Shown: positions 1-6,179 of the stretch, in pieces
Layout: each line of letters opens with the position of its first letter
Position numbering within the stretch: position 1 is the stretch's first letter
NCBI GenBank assembly: GCA_005799475.1
Contig: SYGQ01000195.1
Coordinates: 1-10,454, forward strand
Source of the DNA: Planctomycetia bacterium
GTDB taxonomy: Bacteria > Planctomycetota > Phycisphaerae > Phycisphaerales > SM1A02
Direction of reading: 5' to 3'
DNA length: 10,454 bases
The notes under the pieces: model-generated
Seen by the model: only the letters and a program-made list of their open reading frames with translations
Databases searched by the model: none
Told to the model about the DNA's origin: nothing
Program-made: the position numbers and the translations under genes

Positions 1-232
1 CGGTGCCGCGATCACGAACGCGCCAAGGAAGGCCCGTCTGGCTGATTCGCGTTCGGTACTCCGAATTCATGACATACCGGGCGTCGGGCTGGACCTCGAT
101 CACCTCTGCCCATCGGCTTGGGTCGGCCGCGGCGCCAGGGGACCGTCCACCGACTGTGCCTGGACTCGCGCACCCGCCGAGTGCAATGACCGATACCAGT
201 GTGGTGCAGACGCTGAAGCCTGTTCCGTTCAT
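1..232 (-). CDS. SUMF1/formylglycine-generating-enzyme-like lipoprotein, N-terminal part (runs off left edge)
   Basis: Reading the minus strand from ATG at 232 gives 77 codons open to the window edge, with a TAG stop just upstream (244-242). The first 21 residues form a lipoprotein signal: a hydrophobic stretch ending in the lipobox LGGC, with Cys21 as the lipidated residue. A low-complexity G/A/P linker follows, then a segment containing VIEVQPDARYV and TGLPWRVRDRGT. In planctomycete SUMF1/EgtB/PvdO-family proteins, a TGLPWRVRD-type segment stands directly before the 'IEM..VPPGTF.MG' start of the FGE-sulfatase fold; that recollection is the basis for the name. The fold itself lies outside the window, so activity cannot be judged. 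No clear Shine-Dalgarno is visible. The gene is divergent from the RCC1/SGNH gene. It is hidden under an artefactual upstream extension of that plus-strand frame. Confidence 0.68.
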   Translation of the reverse strand, partial: MNGTGFSVCTTLVSVIALGGCASPGTVGGRSPGAAADPSRWAEVIEVQPDARYVMNSEYRTRISQTGLPWRVRDRGT

Positions 233-341
233 TGCTGAAGCCTATCGCGTTCACAGGGATCGGGGGCGGAACCGCTCTGAGCGCCTGAACTCCACCCCGA
301 CCCAACTTGCCCAAGACCGGATGGACTCCATAATGTTCGGG
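233..341. promoter_or_regulatory. divergent intergenic region
   Basis: These 109 bp separate the start of the minus-strand lipoprotein (ATG at 232) from the preferred start of the plus-strand gene (342). Promoters for both must lie here or inside the neighbouring 5' ends. On the plus strand there is a reasonable sigma70-like pair (separate entry). On the minus strand only a weak TAGGCT box (244-239), 6 nt before the ATG, is visible, with no convincing -35 element. No RNA gene or strong inverted repeat was seen. Confidence 0.5.
307..334 (+). promoter_or_regulatory. candidate sigma70-like promoter of the RCC1/SGNH gene
   Basis: TTGCCC (307-312, 4 of 6 matches to TTGACA) is followed after 16 bp by CATAAT (329-334, 5 of 6 matches to TATAAT). 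The ATG at 342 is 7 nt after the -10 box and no Shine-Dalgarno lies before it. Transcription would therefore begin at or next to the start codon, as in leaderless genes. This supports 342 over the in-frame ATGs at 321 and 333, which fall inside the proposed promoter. Inferred from spacing only. Confidence 0.42.
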
Positions 342-2762
342 ATGGTGTCGGCGACTCGCAAACTCAATCGATGGCTCACCGCGTGTGCCATCGGTGCGTG
401 TTCACCGTGGGTCCTCGGGGGCGCGCTCGCACACAACGCCCACGCCATCCCCGATGGAGCGGTCGTCGCATGTTGGGGCGCGAACGAGCGCGGCCAGTCC
501 GGGCATCCACCTGGGTCGGAGTCATGCCTTGATCTCGCGATGGGGGATCGACACACAGTAGCCCTGCGCTCGACGGGCGCAGTCCTCTGCTGGGGCGATG
601 AGTCGTTCGGCCAGACGGTCGTGCCGAGCGACCTCGGTCCCTGCATTGGTGTGGGCGCGGGGTGGGAGCACTCGCTCGCGATCACCCTCACTGGATTCGT
701 GCGCGCGTGGGGGCAGAATGCTCATGGCGAATGCGAAGTGTCGACATCGGTCACGGGTGCGATTGATGCCGCAGGTGGCGCACGGCACTCGCTCGCGGTG
801 CTGTCTGATGGTCGAGTCGTGTGCTGGGGGTCCAACAACTTCGGTCAATCGACCACTCCGCCGACGCTCCCGCCATGCGTGGGAATCGCCGCCGGCCGCG
901 ATCACTCGGTCGCACTGACTGCCGACGGTCGCGTCCTTTGTTGGGGCGGCAATCGGACCGCGGTCGCCGGCGCAACCCGAGCGCGCGAGTTTCTCGAATC
1001 GGTGCTTTCGGGATCCGACAGCGTCGACATTCTCTGGTGCGGTGACAGCAACACGGGATTCGCTGTGGCGATCGACGATGCAGTGAGCGGTTGGTGCGAC
1101 GGGATCGCGGCGGCGCTCACCGAACGAGGATTCCGCCAGTACGCGACCCCCCTGCTGCCGATCATGCCAGTGGGAACATCGTTCGGTCGATGGACTTCGT
1201 CAGTGCCGATGCCCGAAGGACTCGGATGGACGGCCGCGGGGCCTAGCGAGGCGTTCAATACGAGCGGTCTCGCGAATGCTCCCGCGGAACTCGCCGCGCT
1301 CATGACACCCGGTGCGGCGACAGGGACTCCAGCGATCCACCCCACGGGTGTGCCCTTCGACTTCGCATGGGTCCCCCCGCAGACCAACCCGTTTTACAAC
1401 GGCGGCTCCGGAATCCTCGTCAACGCCAACAGCCCGATGGACGTTCGAGGCGAATTGCACTACCGCGTCCTCCGTTCGCAACTCGCAAGCGGCGCACACG
1501 GCTCCTACTACCAAGGATGGCAGTACGAATCGGGTATCGCAGCCTCGCCACCGGCACAGCGGCTCACTGGCGGCGCCCCCACCGAGTGGGTTGCGGACGA
1601 ATTCACGCTCGGCGCGGATCCAACGCGCCCCCTCGCCGCACTCAGAGCCACATGCGCTGGCGGCTTGTTTGGACAGTCCTTCGGCGTGCGAGGCCCGGTG
1701 GGCTTCGCATTGCATTCGATCCGCCGAGATGGGCGCGGCTGGGCGAGCCAACCGCTGAACTATCACGGCGGAGCAACAATGACCGCGGTGGCGCAGGATG
1801 TCGCGAACATGCCGATTCAGTCGCGACAGACATGGCTGCGCGAACTCGTCGATCGGCAGGTTGCGAGCGGTGGTTCTGGCCGATTGATCGTCTGGATTCA
1901 GGGAGGCGTCAACGCGGATGTCGGGACGCCAGCGAGCTGGGGCGCCGCCGTTGTCACCATCAAGTCGGCAGTCGAGGCCGCATGGAGCGCGATCGGAGGG
2001 TCTCCCGACAACCTCACCTTTGTGGCGATGGTTTCGCATCCTGTCACCGATGGCGATGAAGGGCTCAGCTCGCTCCGTCAGCACGCTCGCATGCTTGCGA
2101 CAAGCGTTTCCAACCTCACGGTCGTGGATCTCGCGGACCTTGCGATCTCGAACGAGATGCGCAGTCATAGTTGGTACTCCAAGCAGAACCCGATCCACCT
2201 CACGGCTTCGGGTTACTCAGGCCTCGGCGGACGCGTTGTCGATGCCTTGCTCGAGCGGATCAGTCCGTGCGCGACGCCCTCCGAGCTCGCACGTCCGAAG
2301 AGCTGTGCGTCGGTGTCGGCCACTGCGCTCGGCACGCTCGCGCGGCGTCGTGATGGCACGGTGCAGTACTGGGGATCGCCCAAGGGGGACCTCGCCGTCG
2401 TTCCAGCGACGAGCGGCGACTGCGCGCAGATTTGCGGCGGGCTCTGGCACGCGCTCGCGCGCACGGCCGCAGGTGAGATCGTGGCGTGGGGCTCCAACGG
2501 CGACTATCAGGCGAGCTCTCCACCCAACATCGGCGCGGCATCGCATCTGGCAGCGGGCGGCGCACACTCGGGCGCGATCGTGGACGGGGTCTTCGAGTGC
2601 GTGGGCGACTTCAACCGCGATGGCCACCGGAACGGCACAGACCTCACATTTATCTTGTCCGGATGGAATCGTCCCGACGCGGACTGCAACGGTGACGGGG
2701 TGACCGACGGTTTCGACCTCACCTTCCTTATCGCGGGCTGGGGCCCCTGCCCGGGCCCGTAG
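342..2762 (+). CDS. exported RCC1-like propeller with inserted SGNH-hydrolase-like domain and C-terminal dockerin-like repeat
   Basis: The 806-residue product starts with a signal peptide (Arg/Lys n-region, hydrophobic core, likely cleavage after AHA near residue 35). Seven RCC1-type 'WG' motifs follow. Five come first: CWGANERG (codon at 471), CWGDESFG (588), AWGQNAHG (705), CWGSNNFG (822) and CWGGN (939). The last two, YWGSPKGD (2367) and AWGSNGDY (2484), come about 1.4 kb later. Between motifs five and six sit about 430 residues resembling an SGNH/GDSL hydrolase: GDSN with candidate nucleophile Ser236, a GGVN segment that could supply the oxyanion Asn, and NPIHLT with candidate His619. The Asp usually three residues before that His is Asn here. 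The last 54 residues hold two EF-hand-like calcium loops (DFNRDGHRNGTDL, DCNGDGVTDGFDL) between two cysteines, a dockerin-type anchor. In-frame codons upstream to position 3 overlap the divergent lipoprotein gene and are not believed. Substrate is unknown; an extracellular or surface carbohydrate or ester hydrolase is a guess. Confidence 0.8.
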   Translation: MVSATRKLNRWLTACAIGACSPWVLGGALAHNAHAIPDGAVVACWGANERGQSGHPPGSESCLDLAMGDRHTVALRSTGAVLCWGDESFGQTVVPSDLGPCIGVGAGWEHSLAITLTGFVRAWGQNAHGECEVSTSVTGAIDAAGGARHSLAVLSDGRVVCWGSNNFGQSTTPPTLPPCVGIAAGRDHSVALTADGRVLCWGGNRTAVAGATRAREFLESVLSGSDSVDILWCGDSNTGFAVAIDDAVSGWCDGIAAALTERGFRQYATPLLPIMPVGTSFGRWTSSVPMPEGLGWTAAGPSEAFNTSGLANAPAELAALMTPGAATGTPAIHPTGVPFDFAWVPPQTNPFYNGGSGILVNANSPMDVRGELHYRVLRSQLASGAHGSYYQGWQYESGIAASPPAQRLTGGAPTEWVADEFTLGADPTRPLAALRATCAGGLFGQSFGVRGPVGFALHSIRRDGRGWASQPLNYHGGATMTAVAQDVANMPIQSRQTWLRELVDRQVASGGSGRLIVWIQGGVNADVGTPASWGAAVVTIKSAVEAAWSAIGGSPDNLTFVAMVSHPVTDGDEGLSSLRQHARMLATSVSNLTVVDLADLAISNEMRSHSWYSKQNPIHLTASGYSGLGGRVVDALLERISPCATPSELARPKSCASVSATALGTLARRRDGTVQYWGSPKGDLAVVPATSGDCAQICGGLWHALARTAAGEIVAWGSNGDYQASSPPNIGAASHLAAGGAHSGAIVDGVFECVGDFNRDGHRNGTDLTFILSGWNRPDADCNGDGVTDGFDLTFLIAGWGPCPGP

Positions 2763-2878
2763 AAGCGTTCCAGGTAGTCCGAAATCTTTGGGAACGGTTG
2801 ACCCGCGAAAGGGCAGGGGTACTGTATCTGAATAGTCGGCGATCCCAGACTCGATCCCCACACCCCCACAGGAGCAGC
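2763..2878 (+). promoter_or_regulatory. intergenic region with candidate promoter of the protease gene
   Basis: This 116-bp gap separates the two plus-strand exported-protein genes. It holds TTGACC (2798-2803, 5 of 6 to the -35 consensus) and, 16 bp on, the weaker box TACTGT (2820-2825, 3 of 6 to TATAAT). A transcript from there would have a leader of roughly 45 nt ending in the ribosome site AGGAG. No clear intrinsic terminator for the upstream gene is visible; the GC-rich self-complementary run near 2742-2760 lies inside coding sequence and has no T-tract. Confidence 0.35.
2870..2874 (+). promoter_or_regulatory. ribosome binding site AGGAG of the protease gene
   Basis: AGGAG lies 4 nt before the ATG at 2879. 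It selects that start over the in-frame TTG at 2798, which would place charged, non-secretory residues ahead of the signal peptide and would overlap the candidate -35 box. Confidence 0.6.
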
Positions 2879-5119
2879 ATGACACTTCGATCCCCATCGT
2901 GCGCGTGTCTCGCGTCGTGCGTCATCGCGTTGTCGGCCATCGCCGCAGACCGCAACATCGAAGCAGACGCGCACGGCCCGCTGCCGGCACCTGCCATGGC
3001 TGAGGCGCCTGAGCCAACGCTGACGGATCGATTCGGACTTTGGTTCGCTCCGCCGCCCGTGGTCCTCATGGGGGCGATCGACACGACGCGATACATCCAA
3101 GAGGACGAACGCGCCGACAAGGACCTCCCGTTCCGTTTTTCGATCGAGCGCACGCTCGACATATCACTTGCGAGCGGTCAGTGGATTGATGTGCAGGGCG
3201 GTCGACTCTGGCGCGCCGACATCAGGATGGACGGCGCCCTCAGCTCGCGACTGCACCTCGTTGGCCTCGCGCTTGCCCCAGGGCAGGAACTCGCGCTCGT
3301 CACTCCCGATCTCGAGCAGCAGATGACTGGTGTGCTCTCAGGCAAGGGCGACTTCGGTACCGGCGAGGCCTACAGCATCTGCGGGCCGACCGATCGTGTG
3401 CGCATCGAGTGGTTCGTCCCCGCGGGGCAGAAGGTCGATCGACTTCCATTCGAAGAGGCCTCCAACGGCTATGGCTACCGCGATGTCTTTGGCGCGTTCC
3501 AGCAACTTGGCGGCACATGCTCGCTGAATCCATCCTGCTATGCCGCGTGGGCCAACGAGTCCAACGCGGCCTGCAAGCTCTCGTTCACCAGTGGCGGTGG
3601 CGGCTACATCTGCTCAGCGCAACTCATGGCGACGACCGCCGCTGACGAAACCCCCTATGTTTCAACGGCGAATCACTGCATTTCGACAACCGCCGAGGCC
3701 AACAGTTGCCAGTTCATCTTCTTCTACCGAGCCAACACATGTACGGGAGCGAACTCGGCGGGGACGACCGTTTCAGCAGCCGATCTGACGGTCTCCTACG
3801 CCACAAGCGACTGCACGCTGCTGATGGTTCGCGGTGCGCTCCCCACCGGCGTCTGGTGGGCGGGCTGGACGAATGCGAGTCCGGCCACCGGTACGGCATC
3901 GACATGCCTCCATCATCCCAGCGGCACGCCGCAGGCGATTTCGTTCGGCACAAAGACGGGCACGAACAACTTCTGCGGCTCAGGGTCTAACTGGGCGCAG
4001 CTCTCGTGGACCAACGGCATCACCGAGGGCGGATCCTCCGGCTCGTCGATCTACCGCGACAGCGACCACAAGCTCTACGGCGTCCTCACCTGCGGCGCGA
4101 GCGCCTGTTCGAATCCCGGCGGCGACGACGGCTACGGCCGGTGGGATGTCGCCGTCAACAGCGGCGGTTTCGCGACGCCGCTCGCTGCAGGCACCGACGA
4201 CGCGCGCGAACCCAACGATTCGTGCGCGGCCCCGTTCACGCTCGCCCCCGGCACCTACACCGGCAACATCGTGAAGCGACTCGACGAGGACTGGTACGCG
4301 ATCTCCGTGGGCGTGGGCACGACCCTGAGCGGCACCTTCACCTACACGCACGGCAACGGCGACATCGACCTGCAACTCTTCAACGCCTGCGGCGGAACCG
4401 CCGTCGCACAGTGGGTCGGCAATGTCAACAACGACACGATCTCCTACACGAACCCCGGTCCAGGAACGACGCTCTACCTGCGCGTGTTCCTCGCGTCCGA
4501 CACTCGCAACGATTACTCGATGACGATCACGGCGACGACCGCACCGCCGGCCAACGACAACTGTGCGGGCGCGACGGCCATTGGCAACGGATCGTTCTCA
4601 TTCAATACAGATGCAGCCACCACGGCGACACTCAACCTTCCGACTTCGTGCAACGAAGGTGCCGGCGTTGCCCTCAACAAGGATGTCTGGTACCGCTACA
4701 CCGCCCCGTGCTCGGGCACGGCTCAAGCAAGCACCTGCGGCACGGCGAATTTTGACACGCGGATCGCCGTCTATGGTGGGGCATCGTGCCCAACCTCTAC
4801 ATCCGTGGTCAGCGCGTGCTCCGACAACGCTGCGGGCTGCGCGGGAAGCACGAGCAGGGCGACATGGACGGCGTCTGCTGGATCAACCTGGTACATCCGC
4901 GTCGGAGCGCCCGGGTCGACCTCGGGATCCGGCACGCTCACGACATCATGCGCCGTGACCTGCGTCGCTGACCGAAATGGCGACACAATGGTCGACGCGG
5001 TCGACTTGGGTCTCATGCTCGGCGGATGGAGCACCGCGGCACACGATCTCAACGGCGACGGCACCACGAATGCGGTGGACCTCGGCACGCTCCTTGGCGC
5101 GTGGGGTGCCTGCCCCTGA
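2879..5119 (+). CDS. exported lysyl-endopeptidase-like S1 serine protease with PPC and dockerin-like domains
   Basis: The 746-residue product begins with a signal peptide (cleavage near residues 22-23, AIA-A). Residues about 24-215 look like a propeptide or N-terminal beta domain. The chymotrypsin-fold protease spans about 218-435: catalytic His266 in STANHC, Asp311 in ATSDCTLL, and Ser387 in TEGGSSGSS. This order, the GSSGS nucleophile motif and the later YGR resemble Achromobacter lysyl endopeptidase (family S1), which cuts after lysine; the specificity here is inferred only. A bacterial pre-peptidase C-terminal (PPC) domain follows at about 440-552 (EPNDSC... DEDWY... GDIDLQLF... YLRVF). 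A second beta-sandwich lies at about 558-691 (NDNCAGA... DVWYRYTAPCSG... WYIRVG). The dockerin-like tail at 695-746 has two calcium loops (DRNGDTMVDAVDL, DLNGDGTTNAVDL) bracketed by cysteines. Many paired cysteines fit an extracellular, disulfide-rich enzyme. It ends 22 bp from the convergent lpoB-like gene. Confidence 0.85.
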   Translation: MTLRSPSCACLASCVIALSAIAADRNIEADAHGPLPAPAMAEAPEPTLTDRFGLWFAPPPVVLMGAIDTTRYIQEDERADKDLPFRFSIERTLDISLASGQWIDVQGGRLWRADIRMDGALSSRLHLVGLALAPGQELALVTPDLEQQMTGVLSGKGDFGTGEAYSICGPTDRVRIEWFVPAGQKVDRLPFEEASNGYGYRDVFGAFQQLGGTCSLNPSCYAAWANESNAACKLSFTSGGGGYICSAQLMATTAADETPYVSTANHCISTTAEANSCQFIFFYRANTCTGANSAGTTVSAADLTVSYATSDCTLLMVRGALPTGVWWAGWTNASPATGTASTCLHHPSGTPQAISFGTKTGTNNFCGSGSNWAQLSWTNGITEGGSSGSSIYRDSDHKLYGVLTCGASACSNPGGDDGYGRWDVAVNSGGFATPLAAGTDDAREPNDSCAAPFTLAPGTYTGNIVKRLDEDWYAISVGVGTTLSGTFTYTHGNGDIDLQLFNACGGTAVAQWVGNVNNDTISYTNPGPGTTLYLRVFLASDTRNDYSMTITATTAPPANDNCAGATAIGNGSFSFNTDAATTATLNLPTSCNEGAGVALNKDVWYRYTAPCSGTAQASTCGTANFDTRIAVYGGASCPTSTSVVSACSDNAAGCAGSTSRATWTASAGSTWYIRVGAPGSTSGSGTLTTSCAVTCVADRNGDTMVDAVDLGLMLGGWSTAAHDLNGDGTTNAVDLGTLLGAWGACP

Positions 5120-5125
5120 TCGCAC

Positions 5126-5163
5126 GCGCGTCAAGCCGCGCCTAGAAGCCGATGGCGTTTTTT
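5126..5163 (+). terminator. candidate terminator between convergent genes
   Basis: The 22-bp gap between the two stop codons contains a perfect 5-bp inverted repeat, GCGCG (5126-5130) and CGCGC (5137-5141), with a 6-nt loop. It could act in both directions. On the plus strand a run of six T (5158-5163) follows CGCC...GGCG (5139-5142 / 5154-5157), just inside the end of the lpoB-like gene, so a weak intrinsic terminator for the protease gene is possible. Stems are short, so confidence is low. Confidence 0.3.
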
Positions 5164-5741
5164 GTGCCCTGCTTGGTCACATCGACCACCTTCGTCCAAG
5201 CCTCAAGGCCCGTGCGCAGGTTCGTCAATGTGAGCCGAAATGTGTAGGTCGCCTGTCGCACATTGCCGGCTTCCCGTTTCACCTGCGTGATCTTCCCGGT
5301 CAATGAGAAGTCCGGATCGACACCTGGTACCGAAGTCTGTCCCTTGAGAAACGCCTCCCGCTTGGCTGCGTCCTGCGCGGTGGCATCTTCGGGATTGTTC
5401 CCGTAGGTGGTCACTACGGCGGCCTGTCCGGAGTTCACGAGCTGCTCGCGCATGCGGTATGTCATCTCGCCGACATCGAAGCGGCTGCTCGTGTCGTTGA
5501 CGATGGTGCCGATCACCAGCTGCGCGGGCTTGTTCTTTCCCCCACTGAGTGTGCCCTGCACGAGCAGCGACTCAAGCATCCCGCTGGCGGCCTTGTTGAT
5601 GTCCTGCATGTCGACATCGTCGATGCTGGTGATCGATTCGGTGCCGCCGGTCTCGATGGGGCGTGCGGGAGTGCCACAGCCCCAAAGCGAGAAAAGCCCT
5701 GCGGCGGACATGGTGGCAGCAAGCGAATTGAATGGCTTCAT
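5142..5741 (-). CDS. lpoB: LpoB-family lipoprotein (penicillin-binding-protein activator family)
   Basis: The 199-residue product has a lipoprotein signal ending in LWGC (Cys22). An acidic linker follows (IDDVDMQDINKAA). The LpoB domain runs from about residue 55 to the end: KPAQLVIGTIVNDTSSRFDVGEM, then 'LVNSG' and a 'FSLTGKI...TYTFRLTLTNLRTGLEAW' beta hairpin, all in the family order. Length is close to E. coli LpoB (213 aa). In E. coli, LpoB is an outer-membrane lipoprotein that stimulates PBP1b through its UB2H domain. Whether a partner like that exists here cannot be seen, so the biochemical role is inferred from family only. Ribosome site GAGGAA (5751-5746) lies 4 nt before the ATG. It is the last gene of a four-gene operon, 15 bp after the YcfL-like gene; the same YcfL-LpoB pairing occurs in E. 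coli (ycfL-ycfM). Confidence 0.82.
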   Translation of the reverse strand: MKPFNSLAATMSAAGLFSLWGCGTPARPIETGGTESITSIDDVDMQDINKAASGMLESLLVQGTLSGGKNKPAQLVIGTIVNDTSSRFDVGEMTYRMREQLVNSGQAAVVTTYGNNPEDATAQDAAKREAFLKGQTSVPGVDPDFSLTGKITQVKREAGNVRQATYTFRLTLTNLRTGLEAWTKVVDVTKQGTKNAIGF

Positions 5742-5756
5742 GGAGTTCCTCGTGGG

Positions 5757-6179
5757 TCAGTCTGAGCGGCGCACCTGCAGGCGAAAGTCGACTCCGTCAC
5801 GCGAAGGTGCGACCGAACTTAGTGTGGCCATGCCACCAGCCGCGATGGAACATGACTTCCACACCGACATCGGCGACTCGATCACATTGCCCTTCGCGTC
5901 AAGCCAATCGATCCTCCATGCGAGATTGCGCTGCCGGAAGTCATCGTTGGCAACATCGATCTGCAGTTGCTCGTAGCCGGTGTCCGAGCGAAACATGCGC
6001 AGTTCGCGGCAATGCACGAAGACCTGCATGAGGAGGTCGTTCACCTGCGTCTGCTTGGGATGTGCGGTCGCCGCGGGCGCGTCGCGCGTACTCGTGATGT
6101 TCACCGTTCCGCACGCTGGGAGCAGCAGGATCACCGCAAGGACTCCGACGCGAACGACCATCGCCGCAGCGTAGTTCAT
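5757..6179 (-). CDS. YcfL-family (DUF1425) lipoprotein
   Basis: The 140-residue product has a lipoprotein signal (hydrophobic residues 7-20) ending in LPAC with Cys23. The body matches the YcfL pattern: an N-terminal 'LQIDVAN' strand, RQRNLAWRIDWLDAKGNVI, a Trp at 107 followed by a turn, then 'GGMATLSSVAPSRDGVDFRLQV'. The fold is a small immunoglobulin-like beta sandwich and its function in characterised bacteria is unknown. The ATG overlaps the stop of the COG3014-type gene by four bases (ATGA, 6179-6176), which implies coupled translation; a GAGGAA site (6194-6189) lies 9 nt upstream. The open frame continues upstream of 6179 inside the previous gene but gives Arg/His-rich nonsense, so the overlap start is preferred. 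Its position directly before the lpoB-like gene supports the family call. Confidence 0.82.
   Translation of the reverse strand: MNYAAAMVVRVGVLAVILLLPACGTVNITSTRDAPAATAHPKQTQVNDLLMQVFVHCRELRMFRSDTGYEQLQIDVANDDFRQRNLAWRIDWLDAKGNVIESPMSVWKSCSIAAGGMATLSSVAPSRDGVDFRLQVRRSD

Noticed and set aside
3..341. N-terminal extension of the RCC1/SGNH gene up to the window edge
   Set aside because: It precedes a clear signal peptide, is Arg/Pro-rich without family features, contains the candidate promoter, and overlaps the divergent lipoprotein gene on the other strand.
1200..2198. 332-codon minus-strand open frame
   Set aside because: It is a shadow of the hydrolase region: Arg/Cys-rich, no start context and no recognisable domain.
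2742..2760. GC-rich self-complementary run at the end of the RCC1/SGNH gene
   Set aside because: It lies inside the Gly/Pro codons of the conserved dockerin-like tail and has no T-tract, so it is not a convincing intrinsic terminator.
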